Positions 1 through 7,546 of a stretch of DNA of 44,787 nt are shown here, piece after piece. Location of the stretch: positions 1-44,787 of the forward strand of contig CAKPCA010000010.1 in the NCBI GenBank assembly GCA_934141145.1, given 5' to 3'. Below the pieces are notes generated by a model. That model was not told the origin of the DNA. It worked only from the letters and a program-made list of their open reading frames with translations, and ran no database searches. Both the position numbers and the translations under genes were made by a program. This DNA comes from an uncultured Bacilli bacterium. GTDB lineage: Bacteria; Bacillota_I; Bacilli_A; RF39; UBA660. Positions within the stretch are counted from its first letter, which is position 1, and each line of letters starts with the position of its first letter.

Positions 1-50
1 TTAAAATCTATAAATTGATTATAAGTATTGTTAATTAATCGGATTATATA

Positions 51-322
51 ATGTATTTTATCATTAAAATTAGTGTTTTGCAACTAACTGATGTTGTAAA
101 AATTACTGTAGAATGGAAATTAAATTATTTAAAAGATGTTTATGATATAGAAAATAATTGTAATAATGTCTATAATCAAAATACCGAGTCAAAGGATTGT
201 ATTTAACTACTATTGAGATAACCAATGATGATATAAAAAAATATAGAAAGAGATTACAATCATGTGGATTAGAACGAGCAAAAAAACTAAAAGAAAATAT
301 TATGGTAGATATTTATATATAA
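51..322 (+). pseudogene. frameshifted remnant of an unidentified small gene
   Basis: An ATG at 51 opens a 51-codon frame that stops at 204-206. A second frame, open from 176, continues to a TAA at 320-322 and reads as a plausible lysine-rich C-terminus containing TNDDIKKYRKRLQ and GLERAKKLKENI. The two frames overlap and together look like one short gene broken by a frameshift near 180-205. A hairpin terminator follows at once, as expected for a real former gene end. I do not recognise the family. The window starts just upstream, so a longer 5' part cannot be excluded. Confidence 0.4.
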
Positions 323-326
323 GAGC

Positions 327-371
327 CTAGGGAATATGATTAGTTCATAATTCCTTAGACTTATTTTTTTG
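327..371 (+). terminator. Rho-independent terminator
   Basis: The stem 327-339 pairs with 345-358, with one G-T pair and one bulged A, and is followed by a run of seven T. It closes the remnant gene upstream. From here to about 524 I see no gene or structured element. Confidence 0.7.
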
Positions 372-524
372 TGTAATTTTAAATTTGATGGTATAATTAA
401 TGTGTGTTAAAGATAAAAGTGTTTTGCATAAAATAGTATTTATTTTTTTAGTCAAATTCAAAATAGTGGTATTAATTAGTGCAAATGAAATTATGTTAAT
501 TTCTTTAATCTATTACCAATTAGG

Positions 525-720
525 GCTGTGGCAAAGGCTAGTATAATCAAAATGAATAGAAATCTTTAGTTTATATAAGCTGTGGCAAGAGCCAGCATAA
601 TTAAAAGAGGTAGAAATCTCTAGGTAATATGAGCAATGCTTTGTGTCGCTATTAATAAAAAGAATAGTAATCACTAGTTTATACAGGCTATAACACAATC
701 AAATATAAAAAATAGTAAAT
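525..720. repeat. 54-bp imperfect tandem repeat, about 3.6 copies
   Basis: Units begin at 525, 579, 633 and 687, giving an exact 54-bp period. The first two open with the same ten bases (GCTGTGGCAA), and all share the block AATAGAAATC/GGTAGAAATC/AATAGTAATC about 30 bp in, followed by CTAG-like sequence and TTTATA. The fourth unit is partial and degraded. A 54-bp period is 18 codons. The minus strand stays open across the array (513-698) and shows the repeated CHS.YKL...I pattern, but it has no ribosome site and is probably not a gene. The array is not CRISPR-like, because the units are contiguous without unique spacers. Confidence 0.65.
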
Positions 721-728
721 AGATTATG

Positions 729-759
729 AACTAAGATAGGAATATCTTAGTTTTATATT
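729..759 (+). terminator. hairpin, probable weak terminator
   Basis: A perfect 10-bp stem (729-738 with 743-752) and a GGAA loop are followed by TTTATATTT. It sits between the repeat array and the kinase-like gene. The T-run is interrupted, so termination may be inefficient. Confidence 0.5.
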
Positions 760-817
760 TAAAATATAAAAGGAATAAGCTTTTTTTATTTTGACATAAT
801 AAAATTAGGTGATAAAT

Positions 818-1705
818 ATGAAAAATGCTATTTTAATAGGAAATTTAAGTTATAATATCAATTTATTTTTAAATACATATCCATTAGAAAATTCTACAAT
901 AAGTATTGTAAAAAAAACTAAAACACTAGGTAATACTTTAAATACTTCAGTAATACTTTCTAAATATGGTATAAATACATATTATTTTTCAAATGTTGGG
1001 GATGATTTAGAAGGTAAAGAAATAATAAATTACTTGCATTCTAATCTAATAAATTCAGAATTTATAAATATTGTAAATAATAATAAAACAAATAAAAATT
1101 ACATAATTAGAAATTTAAAAAATAATTCAAAAACAAAAATATATGAAAAAAACAATTATAAATATGAATTATCTAGGCAAATCAATTTTATTCCAGATAT
1201 TATATATAATGATTCTTTAAACATAAAATTATTAAATGATTTAAAGTTAAAATTCAAAAGTACGAAAATAGTAACTTACATAGATCAGTTAAATGAAGAA
1301 GCACTAGATGTATTAAAATTATCTGATTATATTATAATTCCTTTAAAATTTGCGGAAATATTATCAAATACTAAATTACAATTATCAAATAAAAGAACAA
1401 TAATAGATGTATATTTAAAGACAAAAAGATTATTTAATGGTATTATAATAATATATGATGAAAATTTAGGTTCTATATATGAAAATAATAATATACTTAA
1501 TATAGTGCCTAAATTAGGTAATAAAAGTTTAGTAAAAGAAAATAGTTTTAATGTATTTAAAGCAACCTTTATATATTCTATTTTAGAAGGTTACGATTTA
1601 GATAAGAATATTAAATTATCTACTTTTGCAAAATTTTTATGTGACAATAATAAAACTATATTAGATATAAAAGAGGTAGTAAGACTTTATGAAGAAAATA
1701 GTTAA
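818..1705 (+). CDS. PfkB/ribokinase-fold protein, degenerate
   Basis: A protein of about 295 residues with the N-terminal layout of PfkB-family sugar or nucleoside kinases: an opening beta strand (AILIGNLSYN), a glycine-asparagine turn, and GINTYYFSNVGDDLEGKEI, matching the family's G...VG.D..G block. The C-terminal catalytic signature DTxGAGD is not visible; the equivalent stretch reads NSFNVFKATFIYSILEG. Phosphotransfer activity is therefore doubtful. I chose ATG 818 because AGGTGA sits 5 bp upstream, rather than the GTG at 809. The gene overlaps the downstream Smr gene by 17 bp, so the two are probably translationally coupled. It may be a sugar-binding or regulatory paralog rather than a kinase. 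Confidence 0.6.
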   Translation: MKNAILIGNLSYNINLFLNTYPLENSTISIVKKTKTLGNTLNTSVILSKYGINTYYFSNVGDDLEGKEIINYLHSNLINSEFINIVNNNKTNKNYIIRNLKNNSKTKIYEKNNYKYELSRQINFIPDIIYNDSLNIKLLNDLKLKFKSTKIVTYIDQLNEEALDVLKLSDYIIIPLKFAEILSNTKLQLSNKRTIIDVYLKTKRLFNGIIIIYDENLGSIYENNNILNIVPKLGNKSLVKENSFNVFKATFIYSILEGYDLDKNIKLSTFAKFLCDNNKTILDIKEVVRLYEENS

Positions 1706-1958
1706 TCCATTTATAGATTTTTTACCAAGAATAGATTTACACGGCATGGATAGAGTTTATGCTAGAATAAAAGTAGAAGAATTTATAAATGATAGTGTAA
1801 AATTAAAAAATAAGAAAATAGTCATAGTTCATGGTAAAGGTGAAGGAATATTAAAAGATGAAGTTTTTAAGTGTTTAAAAAATAATAAATATGTACTAGA
1901 TTATAAATTAGATAGTTTTAATATTGGATGCACTATCGTTGAATTAAAAATAAATTAA
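1689..1958 (+). CDS. Smr-domain protein (MutS2 C-terminal type)
   Basis: This 89-residue protein is essentially a free-standing Smr domain. It shows the conserved DLHG motif near residue 16 and the HGKGEGILKDEV loop near residue 50, both typical of Smr domains, which nick or bind branched nucleic acid or stalled-ribosome mRNA in MutS2 and related proteins. The start overlaps the end of the kinase-like gene. No MutS ATPase domain is attached. Whether it acts on DNA or RNA cannot be told from sequence. Confidence 0.8.
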   Translation: MKKIVNPFIDFLPRIDLHGMDRVYARIKVEEFINDSVKLKNKKIVIVHGKGEGILKDEVFKCLKNNKYVLDYKLDSFNIGCTIVELKIN

Positions 1959-1975
1959 TGATATAATTTTCTTGT

Positions 1976-2052
1976 GCTGAAATAGCTCAATTTGGTAGAG
2001 CAACTGAATCGTAATCAGTAGGTTGCGGGTTCGATTCCTGTTTTCAGCACCA
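1976..2052 (+). tRNA. tRNA-Thr (anticodon CGT), CCA encoded
   Basis: The cloverleaf can be folded by hand. The acceptor GCTGAAA (1976-1982) pairs with TTTCAGC (2042-2048). The D stem is GCTC/GAGC, the anticodon stem ACTGA/TCAGT, with loop ATCGTAA giving anticodon CGT at 2010-2012 (reads ACG, threonine). The T arm carries TTCGATT. The discriminator is A and CCA is encoded. A TATAAT-like hexamer lies close upstream. Confidence 0.92.
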
Positions 2053-2324
2053 CTAGAAAATCTGTTCGAATTATTCGAATTTAATTATATATTTCAGTTT
2101 AAAACAAGACTGATCTTTTTGTTAACAAAAAATCTCCGTTGTTAATTTTCATATTTGAGTAAAAATGCCTAGGGGGGGTAAATACTTCGTTATAACAAAA
2201 TAAATAGATGTTTGAACCTTTTATTTACTATATTTATGTAGTAAATAAAAATTAGTGAATTTGATGATTATTTTAAATATTTATAATTATATGTTATGAT
2301 TTTTTATATAAAGGAGTGATTATT
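2053..2324. other. intergenic region with G7 run and 12-bp inverted repeat
   Basis: Between tRNA-Thr and the next gene lie a TTTTTGTTAACAAAAA palindrome near 2120, a run of seven G at 2172-2178 preceded by CCTA, and a perfect 12-bp inverted repeat (2219-2230 with 2239-2250, loop of 8). The repeat has no T-run, so it may be an operator or RNA stem rather than a terminator. I find no convincing ORF. Confidence 0.45.
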
Positions 2325-2756
2325 TTGGCAAGAGTTTTTTATGAAGATATATATAATTTAGGACTATTATATGTGTATAGGCATAGTAATGGTATGCAAA
2401 AAATGGTATTATTGGATGATTTAAAAAAGTTTTATAATACCGTAGAAAAAAATTTGGAAGAAATGAATATCGATGCAAATGATATTTATGCTGGAATTTG
2501 GAATAGTAATGATGAACCAATTTATTTTGTAAGTAGTAATAAAGAAGGCGATGTTTATTATGTTTTAAAACCAGAATTTAATTTATTAGCAGCAAAAAGA
2601 AAATATATTGGATGTTTATCATCAGAGGTAATAGAGGCATCATTAATGGAAAACGCTTTAGAATGTATTGAACCTGTAATGAAACAAGAAATAAAGAATA
2701 ATAATTCAAAAGAAAAATCATTATGCTTGGGTTCAGAAATAACCTCTGAAAAATAA
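2325..2756 (+). CDS. hypothetical protein
   Basis: A 143-residue acidic, soluble protein not recognised. It reads as a small alpha/beta domain (ARVFYEDIYNLGLLYVYRH, then YAGIWNSNDEPIYFVSS) with a charged, low-complexity C-terminus. I selected TTG 2325 because AAGGAG at 2311-2316 gives the right spacing; the GTG at 2316 overlaps that ribosome site. There is no signal peptide, membrane segment or cysteine motif. It is 15 bp from the deoxyribosyltransferase-like gene, so they probably form one operon. Confidence 0.6.
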   Translation: MARVFYEDIYNLGLLYVYRHSNGMQKMVLLDDLKKFYNTVEKNLEEMNIDANDIYAGIWNSNDEPIYFVSSNKEGDVYYVLKPEFNLLAAKRKYIGCLSSEVIEASLMENALECIEPVMKQEIKNNNSKEKSLCLGSEITSEK

Positions 2757-2771
2757 AGGAAAAGTGATAAT

Positions 2772-3059
2772 ATGAAAGTAATAACAATATGTGGTAGTTT
2801 AAAATTTCAAAATGAAATGATGAGTGTTTCAGAAAAATTATCTTTGGAAGGTAACTGCGTTTTCACGCCTGTTTATCCCGTTATCAAAAGAAAAAGAACT
2901 AAAGAAGAATTAGATAATTTAAAGAAAATTCACTTTAAAAAGATAGAACTATCAGATGCAATATTTGTAATAAATAAAGATAAATATATTGGTGAAAGTA
3001 CTAATTTGGAGATAGAATATGCAAAAAAATTAGGTAAGGAAATATTATATTTAGAATAA
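2772..3059 (+). CDS. nucleoside 2-deoxyribosyltransferase-like protein
   Basis: A 95-residue protein starting VITICGSLKFQNEM and containing the block IGESTNLEIEYAKKLGKEI. Both are characteristic of small nucleoside 2-deoxyribosyltransferase-like Rossmann proteins, where the glutamate in GES...E is at the active site. It is shorter than classical transferases (about 150 residues), so the substrate is uncertain; nucleotide salvage or N-glycosidase activity is the family-level guess. AAAGGA precedes the start. Confidence 0.65.
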   Translation: MKVITICGSLKFQNEMMSVSEKLSLEGNCVFTPVYPVIKRKRTKEELDNLKKIHFKKIELSDAIFVINKDKYIGESTNLEIEYAKKLGKEILYLE

Positions 3060-3084
3060 TTTTTTTGTAAATAATGTGTAATTA

Positions 3085-3147
3085 ATACAAAAATGTAATA
3101 TTTAGTAATGTTAAACAAATGACAAATATATAGAAAAGTATTAAAAT
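3085..3147 (+). promoter_or_regulatory. BceR-type box plus promoter for GT51 gene
   Basis: ATACA-AAAA-TGTAA at 3085-3098 matches the published BceR-family box TNACA-N4-TGTAA except for its first base. It is followed by ATATTTAGTAAT and AAACAAATGACAA, then a -35 TGACAA (3120-3125), a 16-bp spacer and a -10 TAAAAT (3142-3147). The whole block aligns almost base for base with 15098-15160 in front of the BceAB-like transporter, with identical spacing from box to -10. Confidence 0.7.
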
Positions 3148-3173
3148 TATATTAGAAAGTTAAGAGATGTTTT

Positions 3174-3866
3174 ATGAGAATTTTTAAAAAGATAATTATA
3201 ATATTAATATTATTTGTACTTGGTAGTAGTATTTACCTTGTAAGAGGTGGCTATGAGATGTATAAAGATGCCTTAAAAAATGAACCTCTTGATGATGTGA
3301 TATATAAGATTAAGTCAAAAGATAATTATACAAAAATAACAGATATGCCCAAGATGTATTTAAAAGCAGTTATATCAGTAGAAGACCATAGATTTTACAA
3401 GCATAAAGGCATTGATTTAATAGCAGTTTCAAGAGCATTGATTTCTGATATAAAAGAAATGAAGTATGTAGAAGGTGGAAGTACTATTACAGAGCAACTT
3501 GCAAAAAATATATATTTTTCACAAGATAAAAATCTAAAAAGAAAAGTCGCAGAAGCATTTATGGCACGTCATATTGAAAAAAACTATAGTAAAAATGAAA
3601 TACTAGAGTTATATCTTAATTCAATGTACTTTGGTAGTGGATATTATACTGTAAAGGAAGCTAGTAATGGATATTTCGATAAAGAACCATCTGATATGAA
3701 TGATTATGAATCAGTAATGCTTGCAGGTATACCTAATGCACCTTCTATATATAATCCAAACGTAAGTATGTCACTTACTAAAAAAAGGCAAAAGCAAGTA
3801 TTGATGAAAATGATAAAATATAAAACACTAGATAAAAAAGAGGCAGAAGTTATATTAAATAATTAA
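3174..3866 (+). CDS. monofunctional peptidoglycan glycosyltransferase (GT51)
   Basis: This 230-residue protein has one N-terminal membrane anchor (residues about 5-22) followed by a GT51 transglycosylase domain. The motifs are VEDHRFYKHKGID (catalytic Glu), EGGSTITEQLAKN, RKVAEAFMA and EILELYLNSMYFGSG. It would polymerise lipid II glycan strands at the outer face of the membrane. No penicillin-binding transpeptidase domain follows, so it is an MtgA-like enzyme rather than a class A PBP. Its promoter carries a BceR-like box, which suggests induction with the peptide-antibiotic resistance operon at 15 kb. A hairpin overlaps the stop codon. Confidence 0.88.
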   Translation: MRIFKKIIIILILFVLGSSIYLVRGGYEMYKDALKNEPLDDVIYKIKSKDNYTKITDMPKMYLKAVISVEDHRFYKHKGIDLIAVSRALISDIKEMKYVEGGSTITEQLAKNIYFSQDKNLKRKVAEAFMARHIEKNYSKNEILELYLNSMYFGSGYYTVKEASNGYFDKEPSDMNDYESVMLAGIPNAPSIYNPNVSMSLTKKRQKQVLMKMIKYKTLDKKEAEVILNN

Positions 3867-3884
3867 CTTCTGCTTGTTAATTTA
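3843..3884 (+). terminator. hairpin at the end of the GT51 gene
   Basis: A perfect 10-bp stem (3843-3852 with 3864-3873) spans the stop codon and is followed by TTGTTAATTTATT. The weak T-run makes it a moderate terminator. Confidence 0.55.
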
Positions 3885-3942
3885 TTATTAAATATGATAC
3901 AATGTAACTGTAATAATATAGTTTGAAAGTAGGAAAAGTAGT

Positions 3943-4581
3943 ATGAAAGAATATTATGATAACTATATCAAAAAAGATCATTCATTTGATAAGATGACTA
4001 TTATTGGAATAATATGTTTGATAATAGTAATAGGTGGAGCTTTTGGTTTCATTTATGAAGTTATATTTTATTATTTCAATGAAGGAATGGAAAAATTTTA
4101 TTGGAAGGGTGGTAATTTCTTACCTTGGATAAATATATATGCAATAGGTGCAGTATTAATATATTTATTCAATTACAAAAATAGAAAGAAACCATTAAAA
4201 GTATTTTTACTAAGCACATTAATTTGTGGCTTATTAGAATATGTGTCAGGTCTTCTAATATATATAGTAGGAAATGGTCTTAGATATTGGGATTATAATA
4301 CTGAAATATTAAACTTTGGCAATATACAAGGGTTTATATGCTTAAGAAGTGTATTATTTTTTGGACTATCAGCGTTATTACTTATGTATGTAATTGTACC
4401 AATTTGCTTTTATATAGCAAAAAAATTAAGCAAGAAAAAGTTCTTAATTATAAGTATCTCATTATGTAGTATAGTATTACTTGATGAATTTTATAATTTA
4501 ATAATTACTAGACTTTTTAATTTACCAAATTCTATTACAATATATAAAAGTTTAGGTGTCAATTATATAAATTTAAAGTAG
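3943..4581 (+). CDS. CmpB-type putative ABC-transporter membrane protein
   Basis: A 212-residue polytopic protein with about five hydrophobic segments. The arrangement GAFGFIYEVIFYYF, FLPWINIYAIGAV, GLLEYVSGLLIY and LRYWDYNTEILNFGNIQGFICL matches the family annotated as putative ABC-transporter type IV (CmpB), common in Clostridia and Bacilli. Despite that name no ATPase is adjacent, and the real function is unknown. It is 18 bp from the thioredoxin-like gene and probably co-transcribed. Confidence 0.75.
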   Translation: MKEYYDNYIKKDHSFDKMTIIGIICLIIVIGGAFGFIYEVIFYYFNEGMEKFYWKGGNFLPWINIYAIGAVLIYLFNYKNRKKPLKVFLLSTLICGLLEYVSGLLIYIVGNGLRYWDYNTEILNFGNIQGFICLRSVLFFGLSALLLMYVIVPICFYIAKKLSKKKFLIISISLCSIVLLDEFYNLIITRLFNLPNSITIYKSLGVNYINLK

Positions 4582-4598
4582 AGAGAGGAAGTAAATAA

Positions 4599-5231
4599 AT
4601 GAAAAAGTTTTTATTATTAGTAATGATATCATTATTATGTTTTATACCAGTTTCAGTAAATGCACAAGAAAAAGGATATAGTTCATTAAATTTAGATGAA
4701 GCTTTAACGGAGGAAGGAATTGATCATGATTTTTCTAACTATGAAGAAAATAATGACCAAGCAATTATATATTTATTTAGAGGAAAAGGATGTGGATACT
4801 GCAAAAAATTCCTAACATTTTTAAATAGTATTGTAGATGATTATGGTAAGTATTTTAAAGTTGTATCCTATGAAGTATGGTATGATCAAGAAAATGCAAG
4901 TCTACTTACTAAAGTTAGTAATTATTTAGGTACAAGTGCAGAAGGAGTTCCTTATATTGTAATAGGAGATAAAGTATTTCCAGGTTATGCAAGCTCATAT
5001 GATGAAGATATAAAAGATGCAATAAAGAAACAATATGATTCTAAAAATGAGTATGATGTTATGAAAAAAATATCTGTTGATAGTAATTCAAATACTAAAA
5101 CTGAAGTAAAAAATACTAAAAACAATAGTATTTTAAGTGTGATATTAATATCAATATTTGCATCAATATTTGTAATAGGTGCGATTGTAATTATTGTTAT
5201 ATTTAATCTTAAAGATAAAAAAAGTAACTAA
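4599..5231 (+). CDS. exported, membrane-anchored thioredoxin-like protein
   Basis: A 210-residue protein with a signal peptide (MKKFLLLVMISLLCFIPVSVNAQ), a thioredoxin-fold domain containing RGKGCGYCKKF (CxxC near residue 66), a cis-Pro-like segment EGVPYIVIG, and a C-terminal transmembrane helix (about 178-203). It should act as an extracytoplasmic thiol-disulfide oxidoreductase. The active-site dipeptide GY resembles glutaredoxin or DsbC-like proteins more than cytosolic thioredoxin. Its natural substrate is not evident from the neighbours. Confidence 0.8.
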   Translation: MKKFLLLVMISLLCFIPVSVNAQEKGYSSLNLDEALTEEGIDHDFSNYEENNDQAIIYLFRGKGCGYCKKFLTFLNSIVDDYGKYFKVVSYEVWYDQENASLLTKVSNYLGTSAEGVPYIVIGDKVFPGYASSYDEDIKDAIKKQYDSKNEYDVMKKISVDSNSNTKTEVKNTKNNSILSVILISIFASIFVIGAIVIIVIFNLKDKKSN

Positions 5232-5243
5232 AGGAGAATAATA

Positions 5244-5612
5244 ATGTATTGTAATAATTGCGGGAAAGAAATAAAAGATGATGCTACATTTTGTAATAAT
5301 TGTGGTAATAAAGTCGTTCAAGAAGAAAATGATTCATATATAATTTTTGAAAGAAAAAAACAATTTTACGGAGTTTTAGTACCAATTAATATATATTTAG
5401 ATGGTAAACAAGTCGCAAGTTTAAAATCAAATGAAACAGAAAAAGTTTTAACTAGTGTAGGAAACCATAGAATTGCATTTAATTTATGGAGTGGTAATGG
5501 ACAATATGACATTAACATAACTAAGGAAAATAGAAATGTAAAAGTTGTATTTAAGTTATCTATGGGACTTGTAACATCAAAACCTAAGATAATATCTATA
5601 GAAAACATATAA
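5244..5612 (+). CDS. zinc-ribbon protein
   Basis: A 122-residue protein opening with a double-CxxC zinc ribbon (MYCNNCGKEI...FCNNCGNKV, residues 1-24). The rest is a beta-rich domain (IYLDGKQVASLKSNETEKV, then IAFNLWSGNGQYDINI) resembling the PEGA-like domains found behind such ribbons. There is no membrane helix. AAAGGAG precedes the start, 12 bp after the thioredoxin-like gene. Its role is unknown. Confidence 0.75.
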   Translation: MYCNNCGKEIKDDATFCNNCGNKVVQEENDSYIIFERKKQFYGVLVPINIYLDGKQVASLKSNETEKVLTSVGNHRIAFNLWSGNGQYDINITKENRNVKVVFKLSMGLVTSKPKIISIENI

Positions 5613-5637
5613 GCAAATATTTATTATTTGCTTTTTA
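5613..5637 (+). terminator. Rho-independent terminator
   Basis: GCAAATA (5613-5619) pairs with TATTTGC (5625-5631), followed by five T. It immediately follows the zinc-ribbon gene. Confidence 0.75.
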
Positions 5638-5658
5638 CTGTAATATGAAGGAGAAATA

Positions 5659-5907
5659 ATGAGAGAAGTTAAACCAAATACAAAATGGAGACATTTTAAA
5701 GGATCTATTGCGGAAGTTATTGCAGTCGCAAAGCATACAGAAACAGGAGAAGAATTAGTTATTTATAAATGTACTAATAATAATGATACAAATCATACAG
5801 ATGGAATATATGCAAGACCACTTGATATGTTTTTAAGTGAAGTAGATCATGAAAAATATCCAGAAGTTAAACAAAAATATAGACTTGAACTAATAGAAGA
5901 AAAATAG
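5659..5907 (+). CDS. DUF1653 protein
   Basis: An 82-residue soluble protein with the DUF1653 layout: WRHFKGSIAEVIAVAKHTETGEELVIY near the N-terminus and IYARPLDMFLSEVDH in the middle. The domain is widespread and of unknown function, and occurs alone or attached to enzymes. Good AAGGAG site. It is 12 bp ahead of the LiaF-like gene. Confidence 0.8.
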   Translation: MREVKPNTKWRHFKGSIAEVIAVAKHTETGEELVIYKCTNNNDTNHTDGIYARPLDMFLSEVDHEKYPEVKQKYRLELIEEK

Positions 5908-5919
5908 GAGAAAAATAAT

Positions 5920-6600
5920 ATGAAGAATTTTAAAAGTATAATGTGGGGACTTGTTTTGATTACACTTGGAGTAATAATAGGATTAAATGCACTTAACATA
6001 ATTAATGTAGATATATTTTTTGATGGATGGTGGACATTATTTATAATTGTTCCTTGTTTCATTGGCATTTTTACAGAAAAAGATAAACTAGGAAATATAA
6101 TTGGATTAATAATTGGAATAGGATTATTATTATGGAGACGAGATGTTATAGAAATTGGTATGTTATGGAAACTTATTGTTCCAATAATATTAATATTAGT
6201 TGGAATATCATGCATATTTAAAGGAAAAATAGATAAAAAAATAGAATCTGAAATACAAAAAATAAATAAAACAAATGATAATAATTATTGTACTGTTTTT
6301 TCTGGTCAAGAAGTTAATTTATCAGATGAAAAATTTGATGGAGCAAACTTAACAAGTGTATTTGGAGGTATTGATTTAGATTTAAGAAATGCAAAAATAA
6401 ATAGTGATACTCTAATAGATGTAAAATGTGTATTTGGAGGAGCAGATATTTTAGTTCCAGATAATGTAAAAGTAAAAATATCATCTTCATCATTCTTTGG
6501 TGGAGTAGATAATAAAAAGAAAAATATAGATGATCAAAATAAAAAGTATACACTATATATAAAAGCAACTTGTGTATTTGGCGGAGTAGATATTAAATAG
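5920..6600 (+). CDS. LiaF-like envelope-stress membrane protein
   Basis: A 226-residue protein with an N-terminal membrane domain of four hydrophobic segments (residues about 8-100), then a beta-helical domain with the recurring motif VFGGIDLDL / VFGGADILV / FFGGVDNKK / VFGGVDIK. This is the arrangement of LiaF/YvqF-type cell-wall-active antibiotic response proteins. In Bacillus LiaF represses the LiaRS two-component system, but no LiaRS pair is adjacent here. It heads an operon with an ABC-2 exporter (spacing 10 bp), which hints at an envelope-defence role. Confidence 0.78.
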   Translation: MKNFKSIMWGLVLITLGVIIGLNALNIINVDIFFDGWWTLFIIVPCFIGIFTEKDKLGNIIGLIIGIGLLLWRRDVIEIGMLWKLIVPIILILVGISCIFKGKIDKKIESEIQKINKTNDNNYCTVFSGQEVNLSDEKFDGANLTSVFGGIDLDLRNAKINSDTLIDVKCVFGGADILVPDNVKVKISSSSFFGGVDNKKKNIDDQNKKYTLYIKATCVFGGVDIK

Positions 6601-6610
6601 GAGAAAAATA

Positions 6611-7546
6611 ATGGAAAATGTAATAGAAGTTAAAAACTTAACAAAAGAATATAAAAATTTAAAAGCCATAGATAATTTATCCTTTGAAGTAAAAAAAGGT
6701 GAAATTCTTGGACTTTTAGGACCAAATGGTAGTGGTAAAACAACTACAATAAATAGTGTATTATCACTTATAAAAGCAAATGGACAAATAAAAATATTTG
6801 GTAAAGAAATGAGCCCAGATGCTTATGATATAAAAAGAAAAATAGGTGTAGTATTTCAAGAAATTGCAGTATTTGATGAGTTAACTGTATATGAAAATAT
6901 AGATTATTTTTGTTCCCTTTATATAACAGATAAAAATAAAAGAAAAGAATATGTAAATGATGCGATAAAACTAGTAGGGTTAGAAAATTATAAAAAGTTT
7001 TATCCAAAACAGTTATCAGGTGGACTTCTTAGAAGACTTAATATAGCGTGTGGAATTTCACATAAACCAGAACTTATATTCTTAGATGAACCAACAGTTG
7101 CGGTTGATCCACAAAGTAGAAATAATATATTAGAAGGTATTAAAAAGTTAAGAGATGATGGCGCAAGTATAGTTTATACAACACATTATATGGAAGAAGT
7201 AGAAATATTATGTGATAGAATTATTATTCTAGATAAAGGTAAAATACTTGCTGAAGGAACAAGTGATGAACTTAAAAAACGTGCAAATATAGAAGAAAAA
7301 ATAACAGTAGAAATAGATGAAATAAATAATAAAATAATAGAAGAAATAAAAAAATTTAAAACTGTTCATAATATATCACTAAATGAAAAAGTACTAGTAA
7401 TTACATATAAAAAAGGCAAAAATAATTTAGGAGAATTAATAGATTTCTTAAAAGAAAATAATGTAAAATATAATAAAATATTCTCAGAAAGACCATCACT
7501 TAATGATGTATTCTTATTTCTTACAGGTAAGGAACTTAGAGACTAA
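6611..7546 (+). CDS. ABC transporter ATP-binding protein (ABC-2 exporter)
   Basis: A 311-residue ATPase. Walker A is GPNGSGKTT (about residue 36), the Q-loop lies in VVFQEIAVFDELT, the signature is QLSGGLLRRLNIA, Walker B is LIFLDEPT, and the H-loop is in YTTHYMEEV. The C-terminal 80 residues match the DrrA/CcmA-type extension of drug and lipid exporters. Its stop overlaps the start of the first permease. Together the three genes form an ABC-2 half-transporter set. Confidence 0.92.
   Translation: MENVIEVKNLTKEYKNLKAIDNLSFEVKKGEILGLLGPNGSGKTTTINSVLSLIKANGQIKIFGKEMSPDAYDIKRKIGVVFQEIAVFDELTVYENIDYFCSLYITDKNKRKEYVNDAIKLVGLENYKKFYPKQLSGGLLRRLNIACGISHKPELIFLDEPTVAVDPQSRNNILEGIKKLRDDGASIVYTTHYMEEVEILCDRIIILDKGKILAEGTSDELKKRANIEEKITVEIDEINNKIIEEIKKFKTVHNISLNEKVLVITYKKGKNNLGELIDFLKENNVKYNKIFSERPSLNDVFLFLTGKELRD

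Noticed and set aside
525..720. CRISPR array
   Set aside because: The repeats are contiguous 54-bp units that diverge from each other, with no short identical repeats separated by unique spacers and no cas genes.
2190..2263. Short ORF (15 codons) over the inverted repeat at 2219-2250
   Set aside because: No ribosome site and no protein-like composition; the inverted repeat explains the sequence.
5366..5608. Open minus-strand frames opposite plus-strand genes (also 6314-6568, 16171-16458, 32265-32612 and others)
   Set aside because: They lack ribosome sites, have low-complexity composition (rich in Phe, Tyr, His, Leu) and mirror real coding genes; they are shadows produced by the AT-rich code.
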